Source of the DNA: Polycyclovorans sp964425915
GTDB taxonomy: Bacteria > Pseudomonadota > Gammaproteobacteria > Nevskiales > Nevskiaceae
NCBI GenBank assembly: GCA_964425915.1
Contig: CAYROO010000001.1
Span: forward strand, 186,001 to 250,000
Direction: 5' to 3'
DNA: 64,000 nt
Shown here: piece after piece, positions 44,401 through 51,337 of the stretch
Position numbering within the stretch: the stretch's first letter is position 1
Layout of the letters: every line of letters starts with the position of its first letter
Program-made: the position numbers and the translations under genes
The notes under the pieces: model-generated
Told to the model about the DNA's origin: nothing
The model's database searches: none
The model's input: only the letters and a program-made list of their open reading frames with translations

Positions 44401-46544
44401 TGTGGAACGGCCGCGAGCGTCTGAGTGCGCTATCTAACGTCACCACCCAACGCAGCTACAGTGCGCTGGCCAACGGCGGTCGCCACATCCTGACCTGGCT
44501 CGATCTCGATCGTGACGGCATCGTCGACAATGGAGAACAGCGGGCGTTTGCCAGCGGCACCTTTACCGCAGGCAACTTCGGCATCCTCAACACGCAAACG
44601 CTGGCCGACGCCCAGAAACTGGTGAACTACAGCCGCGGCCAGGACGTGGCAGGGCTGCGCAACCGGACCGTTGACTACAAGAACAACGGCACACCGCAAG
44701 TCATGCGTATGGGCGACATCGTGCAATCGACGCCGACCGCGGTGTCGCAGCCTGCTGAGTCCTTCGACTTGTTGTACGACGATGCCACCTATGCCGCGTT
44801 CCGCGAGCGCTATCGCAATCGTCGACAGGTGGTCTACGTTGGCGCCAACGACGGCATGTTGCATGCCTTCAATGGCGGCTTCTACAACGCTGCCGCGCGG
44901 CGCTTTGACCTCACCGGCAATAACAGTGAGATCCAGCACCCGCTGGGCACCGAGCTGTGGGCCTACGTGCCGTTCAACTTGCTGCCGCACCTCACCTGGT
45001 TCAGTGACCCCGACTACACCCATGTCTGGTACATGGATGGCAAGCCGAGAGTCTTTGACGCTCGCATCTACGACGACAAGGCCTGCAGTGATGCCGTCAA
45101 CCCTTGCGGCTGGGCAACCTTGCTGGTGGTGGGCTTCCGTTTTGGTGGCGGCGACCTGACGCTACCGGCCAAGAACAACAACACGGTCAACAGCGGCTTT
45201 GCCGACTTCAACACGGCGAATGCCTTCCCCCGCAACGGTACCCTGAAGACGCGATCCGCCTTTGTGGTCCTGGACGTCACCAACCCCGAAGCGCCGCCCA
45301 AACTGCTGACCGAGATCAGCTCGGACGACATCGGGTTTGCTTCCAGCTTCCCAACCGTGGTCGCCAACCGCACGGCCGGGCTCAAGCCTGGAGATGCCGG
45401 GAATACCGACGACAGTTGGTACCTGGTGTTTGGCGGCGGGCCGGACAACCTCGACAGCACCATCACCAACCTGGGCGAGGCCCAGAGCAGTCGCAACGGC
45501 AAATTCTTTGTCTACGACCTCAAGAAGCTGGTCGCGGCCACCCCGTCGGTCACCCCAGCCAAGGTCTACGATCTCGGCGCCACCGCTGCCAAGTCCTTCG
45601 TAACCGACCCGGTCACGGTGGACTGGGACCTCGACTTCAAGGGCGACAGCGTTTACTTCGGCACGGTGTCGACCACCGTCCAGAAGAAGAAAAACAACGC
45701 CGACGAAGAAACCGTCACCACCCTATCGAGCCAGAGTGGGAAGTTGTTCAAACTGGACCTCAAGGAGTCGGGCGCAGTCGCCGACTGGGTGGCACCGAAG
45801 GTCATGCTCAACCCGGGCGCGCCAGTCGTGGCGACCCCCTCGGTGACGTTCGACGAAGAAGGTAACCGTTGGGTGATGGCAGGGACTGGCCGTTTCTATG
45901 CCGACCTCGACAAGCCGACGACATTCGCAAACTACCTATTTGGCGTCATCGACAGCGAGCCCGACACCGCCGGCGCCACCGCCCCCATCTACAGCTTCGC
46001 CAACCTGGTGGATGTTTCGGGCGCCCGTGTACGCACCGATAACACGCTGATCACGCCGGTCAGCCTCGGCGGCGGCACCCAGGCCAGCGATATCGACCAG
46101 CTGACGGAGGGTGTGATCAAGGCCGGGGGCTGGAAGCTGAATCTGGTGACCGGTACCGGACCGGCAGAGCGCAATGTCACCCAGACCTCCATACTCGGCG
46201 ACGTGTTCTTCGCGGCTGGCTTTACCCCCAGCGACAGCCTATGCAGTGGCGAAGGACGCAGCCAGCTCTATGGCCTGTTCTACAAGACCGGAACCGCCCG
46301 TGGCGACCTGCCGATCTTCGGCACCGTGGTCGACGGCGTGACGGGAACGGAAGAAGCGATCCGCGATATCGATCTCGGGGTGGGCCTGGCCGCCGCGCCT
46401 TCTCTGCACGTGGGCGCGGCGCGCGATCAGCGCGGCATCACGGTGCTGACCCAGACCTCCACCGGCGCGATCGAACGCCGCGAAGCCGACGTCAGCGCGG
46501 GGGCACGGTCGGGTGAAGTCGACTGGCGGGAGCCGCGTCCATGA
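41406..46544 (+). CDS. pilY1: Type IV pilus tip-associated protein PilY1, first cluster
   Basis: 1712-aa secreted adhesin-like protein at the pilus tip. Signal peptide in residues 1-29 (ending AQAAAL). The N-terminal region has SKDHTLFLKAYNDYTDLDGDG, GFDYYGYFDSYKCY and WSGNFLNWAAMARIDV, the pattern of the large PilY1 subfamily without a clear vWA MIDAS. A calcium-like DLDRDGIVDNGE loop and the C-terminal beta-propeller with VVYVGANDGMLHAFNGG follow. In the propeller the usual DxDxDG loop appears as DWDLDFKGD. ATG 41406; an in-frame TTG at 41367 lacks support. Confidence 0.92.
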   Translation: MSSRPLMRRLKQTASVALGASLPLLAQAAALPFISTDSMQKYTALPVTSVDSAQPQAMITLSKDHTLFLKAYNDYTDLDGDGVVETTYKHGFDYYGYFDSYKCYTYNTTTNRFVPATANDQVMTEASDSAANLAAKYCGGGQWSGNFLNWAAMARIDVVRKILLGGKRMVDESISTGGARTVLERSYLPNDAHSWAKYYAGSDIKALTPFDVADLTLCNTTLNPGFNRVSQNVVDPPLLRVAQGNYTLWAANERWQCLWSDEQSASNGNNAATSGIAAASSNPVRNTVALGSGVRKGDFAVQIEVCVAGFEAGDRCKTYPDGTPKPIGLMQEYGDSERMWFGFTVGTYAKNKSGGDVMKRIEPLTDEINVNVDGRFIRVAGLKRANGSVASDNPAQSSGVINALSLYRIVEYNHNDGLYNDCTFRLAGFNDGACANWGNPLAEAYLQTLRWYANLQPTGQFRGNDKTYISALNPPQSFQPPSVTEANGSCVSLNTIVFNSSTISYDGDQLDANAYGLDSNGMEWGYTSKQLADMVGTLEGIHGNSYFVGTTGDTAPGDDGHQICTAKKIGSLGDVTGICPEAPRLEGTFKIAGMAYYAYNNDINIDGKVSGDQALKTYAVQLASATPTLQVPVPGTRRQVTILPSCLNQDLNPDTTANRKLSGACAIVDFKIVEPHTESGGIGKGKVYVNWENGEQGGDFDQDMWGTLSYEISNNQIKVTTETFGYSGGGARMGFGYIISGTTQDGVHYHSGAGGSNGNGSSGGRNSGPFYFKSPYAGVDCSVRRSGSGDNGCRLNDPATTRTFTLGSSDAQLLKDPLWYAAKYGGFTGKHEFGSGTPLQQSQWDVLDARGNPGPDGNPDNYFFAVEPRQLEDALRRVFNEIIGRTSSGTAASVVANAREGVGAVFQALFEPLRQDNSGREVEWIGTLHALWIDELGRLREDGNANRQLDDLTADPVVELFFDETNPIEENRRTRVRRFRGDPASTTPELDEIERLKTLWNGRERLSALSNVTTQRSYSALANGGRHILTWLDLDRDGIVDNGEQRAFASGTFTAGNFGILNTQTLADAQKLVNYSRGQDVAGLRNRTVDYKNNGTPQVMRMGDIVQSTPTAVSQPAESFDLLYDDATYAAFRERYRNRRQVVYVGANDGMLHAFNGGFYNAAARRFDLTGNNSEIQHPLGTELWAYVPFNLLPHLTWFSDPDYTHVWYMDGKPRVFDARIYDDKACSDAVNPCGWATLLVVGFRFGGGDLTLPAKNNNTVNSGFADFNTANAFPRNGTLKTRSAFVVLDVTNPEAPPKLLTEISSDDIGFASSFPTVVANRTAGLKPGDAGNTDDSWYLVFGGGPDNLDSTITNLGEAQSSRNGKFFVYDLKKLVAATPSVTPAKVYDLGATAAKSFVTDPVTVDWDLDFKGDSVYFGTVSTTVQKKKNNADEETVTTLSSQSGKLFKLDLKESGAVADWVAPKVMLNPGAPVVATPSVTFDEEGNRWVMAGTGRFYADLDKPTTFANYLFGVIDSEPDTAGATAPIYSFANLVDVSGARVRTDNTLITPVSLGGGTQASDIDQLTEGVIKAGGWKLNLVTGTGPAERNVTQTSILGDVFFAAGFTPSDSLCSGEGRSQLYGLFYKTGTARGDLPIFGTVVDGVTGTEEAIRDIDLGVGLAAAPSLHVGAARDQRGITVLTQTSTGAIERREADVSAGARSGEVDWREPRP

Positions 46545-46990
46545 ACCGTGGCCGCATCTCCGGCGTCACCCTCATCGAGATGGTGGTGGTGGTGGCGATC
46601 ATCGGTATCCTCGCCGCAATCGCGATTCCCAGCTACCAGCGTTACGTAGTTCGAGCGCTGCAGAGTGATGCCCGCGGCTGCATCATCGAGACCCAGCAGC
46701 GGGCCGAGCGCTTCTTCACGCGCAACAATCGGTACCCCGAGCAGATCGGCGCCCTCTATGGTCAGGACAGCAAAACCATCGATTGTGGTGATACGCCCGA
46801 CTTCCAGTTGTCGTTGGCCGAAGCCACCGCCGCCTGTCCGCTGGCCGGTTGTCTCGAGATCGTCGCGGCGCCACAGTCGGCTCGAGTACTGGGCAGCGGC
46901 GACTACCACCTGCGCTACGACAGTCGACAGCCGCTGGGCAGCAGAGAGACACGCTGGCGGGCCTATGACGGCAGCAAGTTGGACTGGTAG
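46541..46990 (+). CDS. pilE: Type IV pilin-like protein PilE, first cluster
   Basis: 149-aa minor pilin. Processing site G-VTLIEM with Phe replaced by Val, then VVVVAIIGILAAIAIPSYQRYV and four cysteines in the C-terminal domain (SKTIDCGDT, AACPLAGC), allowing a disulfide. ATGA overlap with pilY1. Last gene of the first cluster; its end overlaps the convergent thiO gene by 28 bases. Confidence 0.9.
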   Translation: MNRGRISGVTLIEMVVVVAIIGILAAIAIPSYQRYVVRALQSDARGCIIETQQRAERFFTRNNRYPEQIGALYGQDSKTIDCGDTPDFQLSLAEATAACPLAGCLEIVAAPQSARVLGSGDYHLRYDSRQPLGSRETRWRAYDGSKLDW

Positions 46991-47982
46991 CCCATTGCCG
47001 CGCACAGACGCTCGGCACTGGCAGGCGCGAGCGTAATGCCATTACGGTAGTGCCCAAGGTTCAGCCATAGCCCAGGCACCGCACCGGGACCGATCTGCGG
47101 CAGCGAGGTATCAGTCCCTGGGCGCAGCCCGGCCCACTGCCCGATCACGGCGGCATCACGTTGCCAAGGCGCGAGCTCATCCGCCGCAGTCAGCAGGGTC
47201 TGGCGCGCCTGCGCCGTCGTTCGGGTATCGAATCCGACATGTTCAACCGTACTGCCGATCAGGACGTGGTCATCCGCGCGAGGCACCAGATACGCGGATG
47301 CACCGATGGTGACCGGCCGCTGCCGGGCCCCAGGCACGCACTTGAGCAACATCTGGCCCTTGACCGGAAAAATGTTGGCCCCCTGCCCCGGTGGCAGCAG
47401 CTCGCCGGCCCAGGCCCCCGCGCACAGCACCACCTGATCGGCGGCCAACGTCCGGCCATCCTGCAACTGCACGCCGCGCAGTGCACCGTCCAGCTGCCAC
47501 GGACGCCCAGCCTGACCGCACAGCAGCCGCCCGCCACGACGCGTGAACGCCTCGACGAGTGCCCGTCCCAGTCGCGGGTTGCGCACCTGGCCCAGATCGG
47601 GGCAGTACAGCCCCTCTGGCCGACGCTCGACTGACAGGCCTCTCGCCGACAGCCAGACGATCGCTTCCTCACGCTCCAGCGGCGGCAACCGCCACTCGAT
47701 ACCGGACTGGCGATACTCGACATCGATGCCGGTCTCGTCACGAAGCTGGGCAGCCAATCGCGGGTACAGGCGGCGCGCCTGTGCCACCCACTCCCATAAC
47801 GCCTCCGGCTCGCGCCACGGCCACAGGGGACAGACAATGCCGCCGCCCGCCCAGCTGCTTTGGCGGGCTGGCACGATGTCACGCTCCACCAGCACGACCT
47901 CACAGGTGGGCGACAGCAGCGCCAGCGCCGTCGTCAGCCCCACCACGCCACCACCGATGACTGCTACCGTCTCTACCTGCAT
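46963..47982 (-). CDS. thiO: Glycine oxidase ThiO
   Basis: FAD-dependent D-amino-acid-oxidase-fold enzyme making iminoglycine for thiazole synthesis. 339 aa: TVAVIGGGVVGLTTALALL (FAD), SSWAGGGIVCPLWPWREPEAL, NPRLGRALVEAF, VLCAGAWAGELLP, FPVKGQMLL, VLIGSTVEHVGFDTRTT and GLWLNLGHYRNGITLAPAS, all ThiO-like. ATG 47982 matches the family start; an open frame continues upstream without support. It sits on the opposite strand between the two pilin clusters. thiO is also found beside fimT/pilin genes in related genomes. Confidence 0.88.
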   Translation of the reverse strand: MQVETVAVIGGGVVGLTTALALLSPTCEVVLVERDIVPARQSSWAGGGIVCPLWPWREPEALWEWVAQARRLYPRLAAQLRDETGIDVEYRQSGIEWRLPPLEREEAIVWLSARGLSVERRPEGLYCPDLGQVRNPRLGRALVEAFTRRGGRLLCGQAGRPWQLDGALRGVQLQDGRTLAADQVVLCAGAWAGELLPPGQGANIFPVKGQMLLKCVPGARQRPVTIGASAYLVPRADDHVLIGSTVEHVGFDTRTTAQARQTLLTAADELAPWQRDAAVIGQWAGLRPGTDTSLPQIGPGAVPGLWLNLGHYRNGITLAPASAERLCAAMGYQSNLLPS

Positions 47983-48049
47983 GGGCGCGAAGCATACTCG
48001 CTTGCCCCACAATCTGACGTAGAGTCTGGTTGTCACGGGAGATAGACAG

Positions 48050-48508
48050 ATGGCACATCGCAGCCGCGGTTTCACCCTCATCGAGCTGATCATTGCCCTG
48101 GTGGTGGCCGCGCTGCTGGCCAGCCTGGCCATCCCGGCCTATCAGGGCTTCATTGACCGTGGGCGTCGTGCCGCTGCCATCTCGGTGCTCACCGAGCTGC
48201 ACGCGGAGCAGCAGAGCTTTCGACTGAAGCAGCGGCGCTTCGCCACCGACTTCCAGTCGCTGGTGGCGATCAAGGCGGAGACGCTCTATGTCGGCTCCGA
48301 TCGCCGCCTGACCGCCAGCAAGGCCGGCAGCCCGCTCTACGCCATCACCCTCGAAACCACCGATGGAGAATGGACCGGCTTCACCGCGACCGCCGTGGGG
48401 GTGCAGGCACGCGACGAGGACTGCGCCGAGTTCTCGCTGAGTGCACAGGGACTGCAAGGCGCCGAGAACAGCAGCGGCAAGGGCACCGCGGAGACCTGCT
48501 GGCGCTAG
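48050..48508 (+). CDS. Solo type IV pilin-like protein
   Basis: 152-aa PilE-like pilin: RG-FTLIELIIALVVAALLASLAIPAYQ (landmarks FTLIEL and AIPAYQ), then a small domain with two cysteines (DEDCAEF and the terminal TCWR) giving a typical disulfide loop. The terminal CWR and layout resemble the pilE at 55015-55467. GGGAGA precedes the ATG. It is divergent from thiO and 92 bases before the second fimT, so it may lead that operon or stand alone. Confidence 0.88.
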   Translation: MAHRSRGFTLIELIIALVVAALLASLAIPAYQGFIDRGRRAAAISVLTELHAEQQSFRLKQRRFATDFQSLVAIKAETLYVGSDRRLTASKAGSPLYAITLETTDGEWTGFTATAVGVQARDEDCAEFSLSAQGLQGAENSSGKGTAETCWR

Positions 48509-48600
48509 TGCCGCGGTCGTTCCCGCCGCCGCGACCGCCTGTCGGGTTTCCGACGCATGGCAGACTGCGGCGTGCCAAGGTGGCATCAGGAGGAGTGCCC

Positions 48601-49140
48601 GTGAGCCGAGGATTCACCTTGATCGAAGTGCTGGTGGTGATTGCCATACTCGGCATCGCCGCGACGCTCGCCATACCCGGCTACCGCGCCCTGATCAGCA
48701 ACAGTCAACGCAGTGAGGCGGCCTCCGAGTTCTATGTCAGCCTGATGCAGGCGCGCAGCGAGGCGGTCGCCCGCAACAGCGCCATCGCCATCGTGCCGAT
48801 TGACGGCGAATGGCGCTTTGGCTGGCAAATTATGGTCGACGATAACGGTGACGGCCTGCCGGATGACCTCGATGTCGATGGCGATGGCACGCCCGACGCG
48901 GATGCCGGACTCCTCGGCGAGGTCCAGCTGGCCGACTACGATCTCGACTGGCGCACCCGCCCAACACCCCTACCCCGCATCGGGGTCAGCGCCAGCGGCC
49001 GCGCCAGCGAGGACGTCACGGTCCTGCTGTGCGCCGCCGACGCGCGACGCTCGCGGGCGGTAACGGCCGGTCCGGCCGGCCAAATCCGCCTGCGCGATCT
49101 GCAGGATGACCCGACGGTGTTTGCGGAAGGCTGCGCATGA
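48601..49140 (+). CDS. fimT: Minor pilin FimT/FimU (GspH-like), second cluster
   Basis: 179-aa GspH/FimT-domain minor pilin. The start is GTG 48601 (VSRG-FTLIEVLVVIAILG) with AGGAGG seven bases upstream; the frame is open earlier but overlaps the preceding pilin gene. QRSEAASEFYVSLMQARSEAVARN is the family helix. It contains an Asp-rich insertion (DDNGDGLPDDLDVDGDG) resembling a calcium loop, not present in the first-cluster copy. Couples to pilV by ATGA. Confidence 0.87.
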   Translation: MSRGFTLIEVLVVIAILGIAATLAIPGYRALISNSQRSEAASEFYVSLMQARSEAVARNSAIAIVPIDGEWRFGWQIMVDDNGDGLPDDLDVDGDGTPDADAGLLGEVQLADYDLDWRTRPTPLPRIGVSASGRASEDVTVLLCAADARRSRAVTAGPAGQIRLRDLQDDPTVFAEGCA

Positions 49141-49727
49141 CCGTCGACGGCCACCGCGGCTTCACGCTGATCGAAATTCTGATCACCGTGTTCGTGATCG
49201 GGATCGGCCTGTTGGGCATGGCCGGGGTGCAGGTCATGGCCAAGAAGACCACCTATGACGCCACCCAACGCACGTTGGCCAGCCAGGCCGCCCAGGACAT
49301 CCTCACCCGCATGCGGGCCAATGCCGGTGTCGCCGCTGCTTACGTTACCGCAGATGCCGTCGCCACCGCGGCGCCGGCAACCGCCTGTGATCTTGCGGAT
49401 TGCACGCCCGAGGCCCTGGCGGTCTGGGACCTCTACCGCTGGGGCCGAACGCTTGCCGAGGGCGGCGAGATCGACGACGAGGGCAATGCCAGCGGAGGAC
49501 TGGTCGCGCCCACCGCCTGCGTACTCGCCGGCGCCACCATCGGCCACTACCGCATCGCCATTGCCTGGCGCGGCATCACCCCGCTGCCGCCGCCCGAAGA
49601 CCCGGATGACCCCACTGACCCTGCCACCGTCGATTGCGGGCGTGATGCCTATCTCGACGCCGACGGCGTCGACGACTACCGCCGGATTCTGGTTATGGAC
49701 GTCTTCGTCGCGGATCCCACCCCATGA
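49137..49727 (+). CDS. pilV: Minor pilin PilV, second cluster
   Basis: 196-aa PilV paralogue: G-FTLIEILITVFVIGIGLLGMAG and SQAAQDILTRMRANAG correspond to the first-cluster PilV helix and MRANR region. The C-terminal part has acidic and proline stretches (PPPEDPDDPTDP) and is unlike the first copy, so the duplication is old or the cluster was acquired separately. Overlaps on both sides by four bases. Confidence 0.88.
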   Translation: MTVDGHRGFTLIEILITVFVIGIGLLGMAGVQVMAKKTTYDATQRTLASQAAQDILTRMRANAGVAAAYVTADAVATAAPATACDLADCTPEALAVWDLYRWGRTLAEGGEIDDEGNASGGLVAPTACVLAGATIGHYRIAIAWRGITPLPPPEDPDDPTDPATVDCGRDAYLDADGVDDYRRILVMDVFVADPTP

Positions 49728-50767
49728 CGCAGCGCGCCCGCCAGCAGGGATTCACCCTGATCGAGCTGATGATTGCCGGCACCTTGGGCCTGATCCTGTT
49801 GCTGGCACTGGTGCAACTGTTTCTCGACAACCAGCGCAACCGCGAGCAGAACCGTCAACTCGCGGAACTGCAGGACCAGGGCCGCTATGCCCTGGCCGAA
49901 ATCACCCGCGACCTCAGCATGGCCGGCTACTGGGGCGGCGTTTACCTGGGACGCCAGGTGAGCGTCGCCGCCTCGGCGGCGGATGCCCTCCCCGGCAGCG
50001 CCGATTGTGGCCCCGAGAATGCCGAAGGCTGGCTGTTTCGCAGCACTGAGCGGGTGGATTTCTGGGACGACGCCAGTGCCGCGGCGGTGACCACCCGCTT
50101 TGGCTGCCTGACCCATCTGCGCGCCGGCACCGACGTGGTGGCGATCCGCCGGGTGTCGGGCGAGGCCGCGGTGCAGGCGAGCAGCTGCATCAACGCGCAG
50201 CTCGAACCCTTCCACATTTACCTCAAGACCAACGGTGTTCTCGGCACCCTGCTGCGGGTGGTCGACCCCGCACTTGATGTCTGCACCGGCGACCCACCGT
50301 TACAGGCGCCGGTGCAGTTCTTCACCTACCTGCCCCACCTCTACTACGTGCGCGATCACGCGCGCCGCGAGGGCGACGGCATCCCCACGCTGTGCCGCAA
50401 GGCACTGTCCCATACAACGTCGACCGCGCTGGTCGACCAGTGCATCGCCGAAGGGGTGGAAGATTTACAGATCGTATGGGGCATCGACCGCGATAACGAC
50501 CTGGCGCATACACCGGACCGCTACACCAGCCAGCCGACATCGGCCGAGCTGGCGCGCGCCGTCACCGCCCAGGTGTTTCTACGGGTGCGGGCACGGGATC
50601 CGGCGCCCGGCTACAGCGACGTCAAGACCTACACCTATGGCGACCGCAGCGGTGATCGTGCCTATGTCCCACGCAATGCCGACGCGGAGGCCGACGGCAG
50701 CGCGCCACGGCGCTACTATCGACGGGTGTTCACCACCACCGTCCAGCTTCGGAATCCGCTGCCATGA
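49724..50767 (+). CDS. pilW: Minor pilin PilW, second cluster
   Basis: 347-aa PilW paralogue: QQG-FTLIELMIAGTLGLILLLALVQLF, QDQGRYALAEITRDLSMAGYWG, and a C-terminal VFLRVRARDPAPGYSDVKTY. ATG within the pilV stop and stop within the pilX start. Confidence 0.88.
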   Translation: MTQRARQQGFTLIELMIAGTLGLILLLALVQLFLDNQRNREQNRQLAELQDQGRYALAEITRDLSMAGYWGGVYLGRQVSVAASAADALPGSADCGPENAEGWLFRSTERVDFWDDASAAAVTTRFGCLTHLRAGTDVVAIRRVSGEAAVQASSCINAQLEPFHIYLKTNGVLGTLLRVVDPALDVCTGDPPLQAPVQFFTYLPHLYYVRDHARREGDGIPTLCRKALSHTTSTALVDQCIAEGVEDLQIVWGIDRDNDLAHTPDRYTSQPTSAELARAVTAQVFLRVRARDPAPGYSDVKTYTYGDRSGDRAYVPRNADAEADGSAPRRYYRRVFTTTVQLRNPLP

Positions 50768-51327
50768 CGGCGCCCCGCCACCCACAGTCGGGCGCCGCAC
50801 TGGCCACGGCGCTGCTGTTCCTGATCGTGCTCACGCTGTTGGGTATCGGCGCCCTGCGCGAGGCCCGTCTGTCGCTGCGCATGGCGGCCAATGAGGCGCA
50901 TCGGGTCGACGCCCTGGAATCCGCCCAGTCCCTGGTCGAGGCCCTGCTGGCAGATGTCGACACGCATTTCCCGATCACCGCCCAGGCCGATGTTCAGCTC
51001 GGCTGCTGGCCGGACGGCCTGACCGCCGGCGCGCCCCCGCTGCGCGCCCCCTTTGCCTGTGCCGGCGCCAATCTGACGCTCCCTCCGACGCCCAATGACG
51101 CCCTGACGTCGCGGACCTATGTCGAAGTCTGGCGCGAAGCGGTGAATGGCAACCCCCTGGTCAGCGCCGCGTCGATTGGCAGCACCGAAACCACCGCCCG
51201 GGTCCGCTACGCCCGATTCCGCATCACCGCGGGCATTGATCGCGCCAGTACCGGCGAGGGGGTGGCCGAGGTGGTGCAGGGCGTACAGATTGCCGTGCCG
51301 TCGGTGGACGGCCTCAACCTGTTCTGA
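50764..51327 (+). CDS. pilX: Minor pilin PilX, second cluster
   Basis: 187-aa PilX paralogue. HPQSGAALATALLFLIVLTLLGIGALREARLSLRMAANE, with landmarks QSGAALATALLFL and SLRMAANE, has the PilX arrangement: hydrophobic helix then an Arg/Met-rich segment. Ten bases separate it from the PilY1-like gene. Confidence 0.83.
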   Translation: MTAPRHPQSGAALATALLFLIVLTLLGIGALREARLSLRMAANEAHRVDALESAQSLVEALLADVDTHFPITAQADVQLGCWPDGLTAGAPPLRAPFACAGANLTLPPTPNDALTSRTYVEVWREAVNGNPLVSAASIGSTETTARVRYARFRITAGIDRASTGEGVAEVVQGVQIAVPSVDGLNLF

Positions 51328-51337
51328 GGCGCACCCC

